From: Hydractinia symbiolongicarpus | Lineage: Eukaryota > Cnidaria > Hydrozoa > Anthoathecata > Hydractiniidae | Reading direction: 5' to 3' | Assembly (NCBI RefSeq): GCF_029227915.1 | Contig: NC_079881.1 | Location: forward strand, 3,038,001 to 3,102,000 | DNA length: 64,000 nt | In this document: positions 50,738 through 64,000 of the stretch, in pieces | How positions within the stretch are numbered: position 1 is the first letter of the stretch | Layout: every line of letters begins with the position of its first letter | Made by a program: the position numbers and the translations under genes | Notes under the pieces: model-generated | What the model was told of the DNA's origin: nothing | Database searches by the model: none | The model's input: the letters and a program-made list of their open reading frames with translations, nothing else

Positions 50738-53700
50738 TATGTGACCCAACCGTTGTAACTCAAACGGACTGACACCGTTAGAAAGTCAATGAAATGCAGT
50801 TTTTGAAACTGTCGCTATTTATTCAGCGCGCGATAAGAGCTAGGGTTGGTCCCACAGTAAAAATTGACTTATTATTCTAAGTTTTTAAATGAAGCGCTAC
50901 CACAGCGCCCAGTATAATTGCTGAGTTCCGGAAATCATGTCAAATTAAGAAGAATGTTATTTCTTGGAGTCCAACTGTTTCCTTTATCACATTTATCAGG
51001 TCACAGTCCAAAGTTTGTTGAATTAAGTCCCACAGTCAATCGTTTCATAGTCAAAAGCGATGCAACCTAGTAATATCAGAAAAATATCGCTAAATACATG
51101 TTGGTACGAATATGTGACCCAACTGTTGTAACTGAAACGGACTGACACCGTTAGAAAGTCAATGAAATGTAGTTTTTGAAACTGTCGCTACTTCTTCAGC
51201 GCCTGATAACGGATAGGATTGGTCCAACAGTAAAAAATGACTTATTAATCTAAGTTTTTAAATGAAGCGTTACCACAGCGCCCAGTGTAATCGCTAAGTT
51301 CCGGTAATCACGTCAAATTAAGAAGAATGTTATTTCTTGGAGTCCAATTGTCTCATTTTCACATTTATCAGGTCACAGTCCAAAGTTAGTTCAATTAAGT
51401 CCCACAGTCAATCGTTTCATTGTTAAAAGCGATGCAACCTAGTAATATCAGAAAAATATCGCTAAGTACATGTTGGTACGAATATGTGACACAAACGTTG
51501 TAACTGAAACGGACTTACACCGTTAGAAAGTCAATGAAATGTAGTTTTTGAAACTGTCGCTATTTCTTCAGCGCGCGATAACGGCTGCGATTGGTCCCAC
51601 AGTAAAAAAATGACTTATTATTCTAAGTTTTTAAATGAAGCGCTACCACAGCGCCCAGTGTAATTGCTGAGTTCCGGAAATCATGTCAAATTAAGAAGAA
51701 TGTTATTTCTTGGAGTCCAATTGTCTCCTTTATCACATTTATCAGGTCACAGTCCAAAGTTTGTTGAATTAAGTCCCACAGTCAATCGTTTCATAGTCAA
51801 AAGCGATGCAACCTAATAATATCAGAAAAATGTCGCTAAATACATGTTGGTACAAATATGTGACCCAACTGTTGTAACTGAAACGGACTGACACCGTTAG
51901 AAAGTCAATGAAATGTAGTTTTTGAAACTGTCGCTACTTCTTCAGCGCCCGATAACGGATAGGATTGGTCCCACAGTAAAAAATGACTTATTAATCTAAG
52001 TTTTTAAATAAGGCTCTACCACAGCGCCCAGTGTAATCGCTAAGTTCCGGCAATCACGTCAAATTAAGAAGAATGTTATTTCTTGGAGTCCAATTGTCTC
52101 ATTTATCACATTTATCAGGTCACAGTCCAAAGTTAGTTCATTAAATCCCACAGTCAATCGTTTCACTTTTAAAAGCGATGCAACCAAGCAATATCAAAAA
52201 AATATCGCTAAATACATGTTGGTACGAATATGTGACCCAACTGTTGTAACTGAAACGGACTGACACCGTTAGAAAGTCAATGAAATGTAGTTTTTGAAAC
52301 TGTCGCTACTTCTTCAGCGCCCGATAACGGATAGGATTGGTCCCACAGTAAAAAATGACTTATTAATCTAAGTTTTTAAATAAGGCTCTACCACAGCGCC
52401 CAGTGTAATCGCTAAGTTCCGGCAATCACGTCAAATTAAGAAGAATGTTATTTCTTGGAGTACAATTTTCTCATTTATCACATTTATCAGGTCACAGTCC
52501 AAAGTTAGTTCAATTAAGTCCCACAGTCAATCGTTTCACTTTTAAAAGCGATGCAACCAAGCAATATCAAAAAAATATCGCTAAATACATGTTGGTACGA
52601 ATATGTGACCCAACTGTTGTAACTGAAACGGACTGACACCGTTAGAAAGTCAATGAAATGTAGTTTTTGAAACTGTCGCTACTTCTTCAGCGCCCGATAA
52701 CGGATAGGATTGGTCCCACAGTAAAAAATGACTTATTAATCTAAGTTTTTAAATAAGGCTCTACCACAGCGCCCAGTGTAATCGCTAAGTTCCGGCAATC
52801 ACGTCAAATTAAGAAGAATGTTATTTCTTGGAGTACAATTTTCTCATTTATCACATTTATCAGGTCACAGTCCAAAGTTAGTTCAATTAAGTCCCACAGT
52901 CAATCGTTTCACTTTTAAAAGCGATGCAACCAAGCAATATCAAAAAAATATCGCTAAATACATGTTGGTACGAATATGTGACCCAACCGTTGTAACTCAA
53001 ACGGACTGACACCGTTAGAAAGTCAATGAAATGCAGTTTTTGAAACTGTCGCTATTTATTCAGCGCGCGATAAGAGCTAGGGTTGGTCCCACAGTAAAAA
53101 TTGACTTATTATTCTAAGTTTTTAAATGAAGCGCTACCACAGCGCCCAGTATAATTGCTGAGTTCCGGAAATCATGTCAAATTAAGAAGAATGTTATTTC
53201 TTGGAGTCCAACTGTTTCCTTTATCACATTTATCAGGTCACAGTCCAAAGTTTGTTGAATTAAGTCCCACAGTCAATCGTTTCATAGTCAAAAGCGATGC
53301 AACCTAGTAATATCAGAAAAATATCGCTAAATACATGTTGGTACGAATATGTGACCCAACTGTTGTAACTGAAACGGACTGACACCGTTAGAAAGTCAAT
53401 GAAATGTAGTTTTTGAAACTGTCGCTACTTCTTCAGCGCCTGATAACGGATAGGATTGGTCCAACAGTAAAAAATGACTTATTAATCTAAGTTTTTAAAT
53501 GAAGCGTTACCACAGCGCCCAGTGTAATCGCTAAGTTCCGGTAATCACGTCAAATTAAGAAGAATGTTATTTCTTGGAGTCCAATTGTCTCATTTTCACA
53601 TTTATCAGGTCACAGTCCAAAGTTAGTTCAATTAAGTCCCACAGTCAATCGTTTCATTGTTAAAAGCGATGCAACCTAGTAATATCAGAAAAATATCGCT

Positions 53701-54987
53701 AAGTACATGTTGGTACGAATATGTGACACAAACGTTGTAACTGAAACGGACTTACACCGTTAGAAAGTCAATGAAATGTAGTTTTTGAAACTGTCGCTAT
53801 TTCTTCAGCGCGCGATAACGGCTGCGATTGGTCCCACAGTAAAAAAATGACTTATTATTCTAAGTTTTTAAATGAAGCGCTACCACAGCGCCCAGTGTAA
53901 TTGCTGAGTTCCGGAAATCATGTCAAATTAAGAAGAATGTTATTTCTTGGAGTCCAATTGTCTCCTTTATCACATTTATCAGGTCACAGTCCAAAGTTTG
54001 TTGAATTAAGTCCCACAGTCAATCGTTTCATAGTCAAAAGCGATGCAACCTAATAATATCAGAAAAATGTCGCTAAATACATGTTGGTACAAATATGTGA
54101 CCCAACTGTTGTAACTGAAACGGACTGACACCGTTAGAAAGTCAATGAAATGTAGTTTTTGAAACTGTCGCTACTTCTTCAGCGCCCGATAACGGATAGG
54201 ATTGGTCCCACAGTAAAAAATGACTTATTAATCTAAGTTTTTAAATAAGGCTCTACCACAGCGCCCAGTGTAATCGCTAAGTTCCGGCAATCACGTCAAA
54301 TTAAGAAGAATGTTATTTCTTGGAGTCCAATTGTCTCATTTATCACATTTATCAGGTCACAGTCCAAAGTTAGTTCATTAAATCCCACAGTCAATCGTTT
54401 CACTTTTAAAAGCGATGCAACCAAGCAATATCAAAAAAATATCGCTAAATACATGTTGGTACGAATATGTGACCCAACTGTTGTAACTGAAACGGACTGA
54501 CACCGTTAGAAAGTCAATGAAATGTAGTTTTTGAAACTGTCGCTACTTCTTCAGCGCCCGATAACGGATAGGATTGGTCCCACAGTAAAAAATGACTTAT
54601 TAATCTAAGTTTTTAAATAAGGCTCTACCACAGCGCCCAGTGTAATCGCTAAGTTCCGGCAATCACGTCAAATTAAGAAGAATGTTATTTCTTGGAGTAC
54701 AATTTTCTCATTTATCACATTTATCAGGTCACAGTCCAAAGTTAGTTCAATTAAGTCCCACAGTCAATCGTTTCACTTTTAAAAGCGATGCAACCAAGCA
54801 ATATCAAAAAAATATCGCTAAATACATGTTGGTACGAATATGTGACCCAACTGTTGTAACTGAAACGGACTGACACCGTTAGAAAGTCAATGAAATGTAG
54901 TTTTTGAAACTGTCGCTACTTCTTCAGCGCCCGATAACGGATAGAATTGGTCCCACAGTAAAAAATGACTTATTAATCTAAGTTTTT
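50738..54987. repeat. Hexamer HOR, period 2237 bp, about 1.9 copies
   Basis: Copy 1 is about 50738-52974 and copy 2 about 52975-54987. Markers step by 2237: CTATTTATTCAGCGCG near 50815 and 53052, GGTCCAACAG at 51221 and 53458, and a GGCTCTACCAC monomer at 52012 and 54249. Inside copy 1 the GGCTCTACCAC type occurs three times in a row (52012, 52384, 52757), a local single-monomer amplification. A two-base shortening at 52140 is shared with 54377. Confidence 0.87.
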
Positions 54988-55090
54988 AAATGAAGCGCTA
55001 CCACAGCGCCCAGTGTAATCGCTAAGTTCCGGCAATCACGTCAAATTAAGAAGAATGTTATTTCTTGGAGTCCCATTGTCTCATTTTCAC
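54988..55090. repeat. Short satellite junction between HORs
   Basis: A part-monomer joining the 2237-bp HOR to the 4105-bp HOR, with the variant GGAGTCCCATTGTCTC. No gene is seen. Confidence 0.6.
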
Positions 55091-58000
55091 ATTTATCAGG
55101 TCACAGTCCAAAGTTAGTTCAATTAAGTCCCACAGTCAATCGTTTCATTGTTAAAAGCGATGCAACCTAGTAATATCAGAAAAATATCGCTAAGTACATG
55201 TTGGTACGAATATGTGACACAGACGTTGTAACTGAAACGGACTGACACCGTTAGAAAGTCAATGAAATATAGTTTTTGAAACTGTCGCCATTTCTTCAGC
55301 GCGCGATAACGGCTAGGATTGGTCCTACAGTAAAAAATGACTTATTAAGCTAAATTTTAAATGAAGCGCTACTACTGCGCCCAGTGTAATCGCTGAGTTC
55401 CGGCAATCATGTCAAATTAAGAAGAATGTTATTTCTTGGAGTCCAATTGTCTCCTTTATTACATTTATCAGGTCACAGTCCAAAGTTTGTTGAATTAAGT
55501 CCCACAGTCAATCGTTTCATAGTCAAAAGCGATGCAACCTAGTAATATCAGAAAAATATCGCTAAATACATGTTGGTACGAATATGTGACCCAACTGTTG
55601 TAACTGAAACGGACTGACACCGTTAGAAAGTCAATGAAATGTAGTTTTTGAAACTGTCGCTACTTCTTCAGCGCCCGATAACGGCTAGGATTGGTCCTAC
55701 AGTAAAAAATGACTTATTAAGCTAAATTTTAAATGAAGCGCTACTACTGCGCCCAGTGTAATTGCTGAGTTCCGGCAATCATGTCAAATTAAGAAGAATG
55801 TTATTTCTTGGTGTCCGATTTTCTCATTTATCACATTTATCAGGTCACAGTCCAAAGTTAGTTCAATTAAGTCCCACAGTCAATCGTTTCATTGTTAAAA
55901 GCGATGCAACCTAGTAATATCAGAAAAATATCGCTAAATACATGTTGGTACGAATATGTGACCCAACCATTGAAACTGAAACGGACTGACACCCTTAGAA
56001 AGTCAGTGAATTGTAGTATTTGAAGCTGTCTCTATTTCTTCAGCGCGCTTACGGCTAGGATTGGTTCCACAGTAAAAAATGACTTTTTTATCTTAATTTT
56101 TAATTGAAGCGCTACCACCGCGCCCAGTGTAATCGATGAGGTTCGGCAATCATTTCAAATTAAGAAGAATGTTATTTCTTGGATTCCAATTGTCTCACTT
56201 TCACATTTATAAGGTCACAGTTCATAATCAGTTCAATTAAGTTTCACAGTCATTCGCTTCACTGTTAAAAGCGATGCAACCTAGTAATATCCGAAAAATA
56301 TCGCTAAATGCATGTTGGTACCAATATGTGACCCAACCGTTGCAACACAAACGGACTGACACCGTTAGAAAGTCAATGAAATGTAGTTTTCGAAACTGTC
56401 GCTATTTCTTCGGCGCGCGATAACGGATAGGACTGGTCCCACAGTAAATAATGATTTATTCATCTAAATATTTAAATGAAGCGCTACCACAGCGCCCAGT
56501 GTAATCGCTAAGTTCCGGCAATCACGTCAAATTAAGAAGAATGTTATTTCTTGGAGTCCAATTCTCCCATTTATCACATTTATCAGGTCACAGTCCAAAG
56601 TTAGTTCAATTAAGTCCCACAGTCAATCGTTTCACTGTTACAAGCGATGCAACCTAATAATATCAGCAAAATATCGCTAAATACATGTTGGGACGAATAT
56701 GTGATCCAACCGTTGTAACTCAAACGGACTGACACCGTTAGAAAGTCAATGAAATGTAGTTTTTGAAACTGTCGCTATTTCTTCAGCGCGCGATAACCGA
56801 TAGGATTGGTCCCACAGTAAAAAATGACTTATTTTTCTAAATTTTTAAATGAAGAACTATCCCAGCGCCCAGTGTGATCGCTGAGTTCCGGCAATCATGT
56901 CAAATTAAGAAGAATGTTATTTCTTGGAGTCAACTTGTCTCACTTATCACATTTATCAGGTCACAATCGAAAATCAGTTCAAATTAGCCCCACAGTCAAT
57001 CGTTTCACTGTTAAAAGTGATGGAACCTAGTAATATGAGAAAAATATAGCTAATTACATGTTGGTACGAATATGTGACCCAACCGTTGAAACTAAAACGG
57101 ACTGACACCGTTTGAAAGTCAGTGAACTGTAGTATTTGAAACTGTCCCTTTTTCTTCAGCGCGCGCTAACGGCTAGGATTGGTCCCACATTAAAAAAATG
57201 ACTTTTTTTTATCTTAATTCTTAAATGAAGCGCTACCACAGCGCCCAGTGTGATCGCTGAGTTTCGGCAATCATGTCAAATTAAGAAGAATGTTATTTCT
57301 TGGAGTCAACTTGTCTCACTTATAACATTTATAAGGTCACAATCCAAAATACTTCAATTTAGTCCCACAGTCAATCGTTTCACTGTTAAAAGCGATATAA
57401 CCTAGTAATATGAGAAAAATATCACTAAATACATGTTGGTACTAATATGTGACCCAACCTTTGTAGCTCAAACGGACTTACACCGTTAGAAAGTCAATGA
57501 AATATAGTTTTTGAAACTGTCGCTATTTCTTCAGCGAGCGATAACGGCTAGGATTGGTCCTACAGTAAAAAATGACTTTTTTATCTTAATTTTTAATTGA
57601 AGCGCTACCACCGCGCCCAGTGTAATCGATGAGGTTCGGCAATCATTTCAAATTAAGAAGAATGTTATTTCTTGGATTCCAATTGTCTCACTTTCACATT
57701 TATAAGGTCACAGTTCATAATCAGTTCAATTAAGTTTCACAGTCATTCGCTTCACTGTTAAAAGCGATGCAACCTAGTAATATCCGAAAAATATCGCTAA
57801 ATGCATGTTGGTACCAATATGTGACCCAACCGTTGCAACACAAACGGACTGACACCGTTAGAAAGTCAATGAAATGTAGTTTTCGAAACTGTCGCTATTT
57901 CTTCGGCGCGCGATAACGGATAGGATTGGTCCCACAGTAAATAATGATTTATTCATCTAAATATTTAAATGAAGCGCTACCACAGCGCCCAGTGTAATCG

Positions 58001-61000
58001 CTAAGTTCCGGCAATCACGTCAAATTAAGAAGAATGTTATTTCTTGGAGTTCAATTCTCCCATTTATCACATTTATCAGGTCACAGTCCAATGTTAGTTC
58101 AATTAAGTCCCACAGTCAATCGTTTCACTGTTACAAGCGATGCAACCTAATAATATCAGCAAAATATCGCTAATTACATGTTGGTACGAATATGTGACCC
58201 AACCGTTGAAACTAAAACGGACTGACACCGTTTGAAAGTCAGTGAACTGTAGTATTTGAAACTGTCCCTTTTTCTTCAGCGCGCGCTAACGGCTAGGATT
58301 GGTCCCACATTAAAAAAATGACTTTTTTTTATCTTAATTCTTAAATGAAGCGCTACCACAGCGCCCAGTGTGATCGCTGAGTTTCGGCAATCATGTCAAA
58401 TTAAGAAGAATGTTATTTCTTGGAGTCAACTTGTCTCACTTATCACATTTATCAGGTCACAATCGAAAATCAGTTCAAATTAACCCCACAGTCAATCGTT
58501 TCACTGTTAAAAGTGATGGAACCTAGTAATATGAGAAAAATATAGCTAATTACATGTTGGTACGAATATGTGACCCAACCGTTGAAACTAAAACGGACTG
58601 ACACCGTTTGAAAGTCAGTGAACTGTAGTATTTGAAACTGTCCCTTTTTCTTCAGCGCGCGCTAACGGCTAGGATTGGTCCCACATTAAAAAAATGACTT
58701 TTTTTTATCTTAATTCTTAAATGAAGCGCTACCACAGCGCCCAGTGTGATCGCTGAGTTTCGGCAATCATGTCAAATTAAGAAGAATGTTATTTCTTGGA
58801 GTCAACTTGTCTCACTTATAACATTTATAAGGTCACAATCCAAAATAACTTCAATTTAGTCCCACAGTCAATCGTTTCACTGTTAAAAGCGATATAACCT
58901 AGTAATATGAGAAAAATATCACTAAATACATGTTGGTACTAATATGTGACCCAACCTTTGTAGCTCAAACGGACTTACACCGTTAGAAAGTCAATGAAAT
59001 ATAGTTTTTGAAACTGTCGCTATTTCTTCAGCGAGCGATAACGGCTAGGATTGGTCCTACAGTAAAAAATGACTTATTAATCTAAATTTTTAAATGAAGC
59101 GCTACCACTGCGCTCAGTGTAATCGCTGAGTTCCGGCAATCATGTCAAATTAAGAAGAATGTTATTTCTTGGAGTCCAATTCTCCCATTTATCGCATTTA
59201 TCAGGTCACAGTCCAAAGTTAGTTCAATTAAGTCCCACAGTCAATCGTTTCATTGTTAAAAGCGATGCAACCTAGTAATATCAGAAAAATATCGCTAAGT
59301 ACATGTTGGTACGAATATGTGACACAGACGTTGTAACTGAAACGGACTGACACCGTTAGAAAGTCAATGAAATATAGTTTTTGAAACTGTCGCCATTTCT
59401 TCAGCGCGCGATAACGGCTAGGATTGGTCCTACAGTAAAAAATGACTTATTAAGCTAAATTTTAAATGAAGCGCTACTACTGCGCCCAGTGTAATCGCTG
59501 AGTTCCGGCAATCATGTCAAATTAAGAAGAATGTTATTTCTTGGAGTCCAATTGTCTCCTTTATTACATTTATCAGGTCACAGTCCAAAGTTTGTTGAAT
59601 TAAGTCCCACAGTCAATCGTTTCATAGTCAAAAGCGATGCAACCTAGTAATATCAGAAAAATATCGCTAAATACATGTTGGTACGAATATGTGACCCAAC
59701 TGTTGTAACTGAAACGGACTGACACCGTTAGAAAGTCAATGAAATGTAGTTTTTGAAACTGTCGCTACTTCTTCAGCGCCCGATAACGGCTAGGATTGGT
59801 CCTACAGTAAAAAATGACTTATTAAGCTAAATTTTAAATGAAGCGCTACTACTGCGCCCAGTGTAATTGCTGAGTTCCGGCAATCATGTCAAATTAAGAA
59901 GAATGTTATTTCTTGGAGTCCGATTTTCTCATTTATCACATTTATCAGGTCACAGTCCAAAGTTAGTTCAATTAAGTCCCACAGTCAATCGTTTCATTGT
60001 TAAAAGCGATGCAACCTAGTAATATCAGAAAAATATCGCTAAATACATGTTGGTACGAATATGTGACCCAACCATTGAAACTGAAACGGACTGACACCCT
60101 TAGAAAGTCAGTGAATTGTAGTATTTGAAGCTGTCTCTATTTCTTCAGCGCGCTTACGGCTAGGATTGGTTCCACAGTAAAAAATGACTTTTTTATCTTA
60201 ATTTTTAATTGAAGCGCTACCACCGCGCCCAGTGTAATCGATGAGGTTCGGCAATCATTTCAAATTAAGAAGAATGTTATTTCTTGGATTCCAATTGTCT
60301 CACTTTCACATTTATAAGGTCACAGTTCATAATCAGTTCAATTAAGTTTCACAGTCATTCGCTTCACTGTTAAAAGCGATGCAACCTAGTAATATCCGAA
60401 AAATATCGCTAAATGCATGTTGGTACCAATATGTGACCCAACCGTTGCAACACAAACGGACTGACACCGTTAGAAAGTCAATGAAATGTAGTTTTCGAAA
60501 CTGTCGCTATTTCTTCGGCGCGCGATAACGGATAGGACTGGTCCCACAGTAAATAATGATTTATTCATCTAAATATTTAAATGAAGCGCTACCACAGCGC
60601 CCAGTGTAATCGCTAAGTTCCGGCAATCACGTCAAATTAAGAAGAATGTTATTTCTTGGAGTCCAATTCTCCCATTTATCACATTTATCAGGTCACAGTC
60701 CAAAGTTAGTTCAATTAAGTCCCACAGTCAATCGTTTCACTGTTACAAGCGATGCAACCTAATAATATCAGCAAAATATCGCTAAATACATGTTGGTACG
60801 AATATGTGATCCAACCGTTGTAACTCAAACGGACTGACACCGTTAGAAAGTCAATGAAATGTAGTTTTTGAAACTGTCGCTATTTCTTCAGCGCGCGATA
60901 ACCGATAGGATTGGTCCCACAGTAAAAAATGACTTATTTTTCTAAATTTTTAAATGAAGAACTATCCCAGCGCCCAGTGTGATCGCTGAGTTCCGGCAAT

Positions 61001-63300
61001 CATGTCAAATTAAGAAGAATGTTATTTCTTGGAGTCAACTTGTCTCACTTATCACATTTATCAGGTCACAATCGAAAATCAGTTCAAATTAGCCCCACAG
61101 TCAATCGTTTCACTGTTAAAAGTGATGGAACCTAGTAATATGAGAAAAATATAGCTAATTACATGTTGGTACGAATATGTGACCCAACCGTTGAAACTAA
61201 AACGGACTGACACCGTTTGAAAGTCAGTGAACTGTAGTATTTGAAACTGTCCCTTTTTCTTCAGCGCGCGCTAACGGCTAGGATTGGTCCCACATTAAAA
61301 AAATGACTTTTTTTTATCTTAATTCTTAAATGAAGCGCTACCACAGCGCCCAGTGTGATCGCTGAGTTTCGGCAATCATGTCAAATTAAGAAGAATGTGA
61401 TTTCTTGGAGTCAACTTGTCTCACTTATAACATTTATAAGGTCACAATCCAAAATACTTCAATTTAGTCCCACAGTCAATCGTTTCACTGTTAAAAGCGA
61501 TATAACCTAGTAATATGAGAAAAATATCACTAAATACATGTTGGTACTAATATGTGACCCAACCTTTGTAGCTCAAACGGACTTACACCGTTAGAAAGTC
61601 AATGAAATATAGTTTTTGAAACTGTCGCTATTTCTTCAGCGAGCGATAACGGCTAGGATTGGTCCTACAGTAAAAAATGACTTTTTTATCTTAATTTTTA
61701 ATTGAAGCGCTACCACCGCGCCCAGTGTAATCGATGAGGTTCGGCAATCATTTCAAATTAAGAAGAATGTTATTTCTTGGATTCCAATTGTCTCACTTTC
61801 ACATTTATAAGGTCACAGTTCATAATCAGTTCAATTAAGTTTCACAGTCATTCGCTTCACTGTTAAAAGCGATGCAACCTAGTAATATCCGAAAAATATC
61901 GCTAAATGCATGTTGGTACCAATATGTGACCCAACCGTTGCAACACAAACGGACTGACACCGTTAGAAAGTCAATGAAATGTAGTTTTCGAAACTGTCGC
62001 TATTTCTTCGGCGCGCGATAACGGATAGGATTGGTCCCACAGTAAATAATGATTTATTCATCTAAATATTTAAATGAAGCGCTACCACAGCGCCCAGTGT
62101 AATCGCTAAGTTCCGGCAATCACGTCAAATTAAGAAGAATGTTATTTCTTGGAGTCCAATTCTCCCATTTATCACATTTATCAGGTCACAGTCCAATGTT
62201 AGTTCAATTAAGTCCCACAGTCAATCGTTTCACTGTTACAAGCGATGCAACCTAATAATATCAGCAAAATATCGCTAATTACATGTTGGTACGAATATGT
62301 GACCCAACCGTTGAAACTAAAACGGACTGACACCGTTTGAAAGTCAGTGAACTGTAGTATTTGAAACTGTCCCTTTTTCTTCAGCGCGCGCTAACGGCTA
62401 GGATTGGTCCCACATTAAAAAAATGACTTTTTTTTATCTTAATTCTTAAATGAAGCGCTACCACAGCGCCCAGTGTGATCGCTGAGTTTCGGCAATCATG
62501 TCAAATTAAGAAGAATGTTATTTCTTGGAGTCAACTTGTCTCACTTATCACATTTATCAGGTCACAATCGAAAATCAGTTCAAATTAACCCCACAGTCAA
62601 TCGTTTCACTGTTAAAAGTGATGGAACCTAGTAATATGAGAAAAATATAGCTAATTACATGTTGGTACGAATATGTGACCCAACCGTTGAAACTAAAACG
62701 GACTGACACCGTTTGAAAGTCAGTGAACTGTAGTATTTGAAACTGTCCCTTTTTCTTCAGCGCGCGCTAACGGCTAGGATTGGTCCCACATTAAAAAAAT
62801 GACTTTTTTTTATCTTAATTCTTAAATGAAGCGCTACCACAGCGCCCAGTGTGATCGCTGAGTTTCGGCAATCATGTCAAATTAAGAAGAATGTTATTTC
62901 TTGGAGTCAACTTGTCTCACTTATAACATTTATAAGGTCACAATCCAAAATAACTTCAATTTAGTCCCACAGTCAATCGTTTCACTGTTAAAAGCGATAT
63001 AACCTAGTAATATGAGAAAAATATCACTAAATACATGTTGGTACTAATATGTGACCCAACCTTTGTAGCTCAAACGGACTTACACCGTTAGAAAGTCAAT
63101 GAAATATAGTTTTTGAAACTGTCGCTATTTCTTCAGCGAGCGATAACGGCTAGGATTGGTCCTACAGTAAAAAATGACTTATTAATCTAAATTTTTAAAT
63201 GAAGCGCTACCACTGCGCTCAGTGTAATCGCTGAGTTCCGGCAATCATGTCAAATTAAGAAGAATGTTATTTCTTGGAGTCCAATTCTCCCATTTATCGC
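55091..63300. repeat. 11-mer HOR, period 4105 bp, two copies
   Basis: Copy 1 is about 55091-59195 and copy 2 about 59196-63300; similarity continues to about 63355. Markers step by 4105: CAGCGCGCTTACGG at 56041 and 60146, GAAGAACTATCCC at 56851 and 60956, and ACACAGACG at 55217 and 59322. Only a handful of differences is visible. A tetramer of 1493 bases is nested inside each copy, marked by GATGAGGTTCGG at 56136 and 57629. Confidence 0.88.
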
Positions 63301-64000
63301 ATTTATCAGGTCACAGTCCAAAGTTAGTTCAATTAAGTCCCACAGTCAATCGTTTCACTGTTAAAAGCGATGCGACCTATTAATATCAGAAAAATATCGC
63401 TAAATACATGTTGGTACGAATATGTGACCCAACCGTTGAAACTCAAACGGACTGACACCGTTAGAACGTCAATGAAATTTAGTTTTTGAAACTGTCGCTA
63501 TTTCTTCAACGCGCAATAACTGCTAGGATTGATCCCACAGTAAAAAATGACTTATTAATCTCTGTCGATATAACCTAGTAATATGAGAAAAATATCACTA
63601 AATACATGTTGGTTCTAATATGTGACCTAACCTTTGTAACTCAAACGGACTTACACCGTTAAAAAGTCAATGAAATATAGTTTTTGAAACTGTCGCTATT
63701 TCTTCAGCGAGCGATAACGGCTAGGATTGGTCCTACAGTAAAAAATGACTTATTAATCTAAATTTTTAAATGAAGCGCTACCACTGCGCTCAGTGTAATC
63801 GCTGAGTTCCGGCAATCATGTCAAATTAAGAAGAATGTTATTTCTTGGAGTCCAATTCTCCCATTTATCACATTTATCAGGTCACAGTCCAAAGTTAGTT
63901 CAATTAAATCCCACAGTCAATCGTTTCACTGTTAAAAGCGATGCAACCTATTAATATCAGATAAATATCGCTAAATACATGTTGGTTCGAATATGTGACC
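63301..64000. repeat. Right-edge satellite with one truncated monomer
   Basis: Landmarks at 63535 and 63723 are only 188 bases apart, so about 185 bases are missing. The join reads TTATTAATCTCTGTCGATAT at about 63551-63570, with the short bridge CTGTC not expected from either side. The window ends inside the array. Confidence 0.8.

Larger units (their letters stand above)
42198..64000. repeat. 373-bp satellite array, right arm (about 58 monomers)
   Basis: This is the continuation of the same satellite after the retrotransposon, in the same orientation and phase. The landmark repeats every 372-373 bases, for example at 52333 and 52706. This arm is more strongly organised into higher-order repeats than the left edge: 2240-bp and 2237-bp hexamers and a 4105-bp 11-mer. 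The array runs to the window edge, so its true end is not seen. The 63-codon open frames at 52445, 52818 and 54682 are copies of one monomer variant and are not taken as genes. Confidence 0.97.

Noticed and set aside
52445-52636. Plus-strand 63-codon frames at 52445, 52818 and 54682
   Set aside because: Copies of a single monomer variant within the 2237-bp HOR. They use a non-ATG start and have no recognisable domain.
57600-57660. Possible Pol III B box (GGTTCGGCAATC) in some monomers
   Set aside because: Only the first six bases match the B-box consensus, and no A box lies at the proper distance upstream.
1-64000. CRISPR array
   Set aside because: The repeats are contiguous 373-bp monomers without short repeat-spacer alternation, and the window carries a eukaryotic LINE.

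Overview
The window is almost entirely satellite DNA: about 160 head-to-tail copies of one roughly 373-bp monomer cover 1-37883 and 42192-64000. A single non-LTR retrotransposon of about 4.3 kb (37884-42192) interrupts the array. I see no host gene, tRNA, rRNA or CRISPR. A long A/T-rich satellite with higher-order repeats (HORs), plus a non-LTR element with an endonuclease/reverse-transcriptase ORF2, an SGNH-esterase ORF1, a poly(A) tail and AATAAA, points to an animal genome. The CR1/L2-like ORF2, its C-terminal C-x-C-x-x-C motif and its A/T-rich codons recall elements of cnidarians and other marine invertebrates, but that placement is low confidence. The region could be centromeric, pericentromeric or another heterochromatic block; the sequence alone cannot decide.

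Layout. At 1-3444 there are dimer and tetramer repeats (746 and 1491 bp). From 3445 to 10080 lies a more divergent part with truncated monomers and block copies 2412, 2792 and 2000 bp apart. From 10080 to 21804 is a mosaic with a block copied 8199 bp away and a 746-bp tandem dimer. From 21805 to 35452 are very young large duplications (a 3614-bp unit in three copies and a 5849-bp tandem duplication). A short mosaic (35453-37877) leads to the retrotransposon. After it come a 6-mer HOR of 2240 bp (42921-48600), a mixed stretch, another 6-mer HOR of 2237 bp (50738-54987), and an 11-mer HOR of 4105 bp present twice (55091-63300). A truncated monomer lies near the right edge.

The retrotransposon is on the + strand, 5' truncated, and flanked by a short target-site duplication (ACCGTT). 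Satellite phase resumes exactly across it. Its ORF1 lacks an N-terminus. Its ORF2 keeps all visible endonuclease and reverse transcriptase motifs over about 1000 codons without a stop. ORF1 and ORF2 are in the same frame, separated only by one TGA, and ORF2 has no early ATG. The element carries a poly(T) tract at its 5' junction as well as poly(A) at its 3' end, which suggests an unusual insertion mechanism. HOR boundaries and copy numbers were read by eye from marker variants and are approximate to tens of bases.
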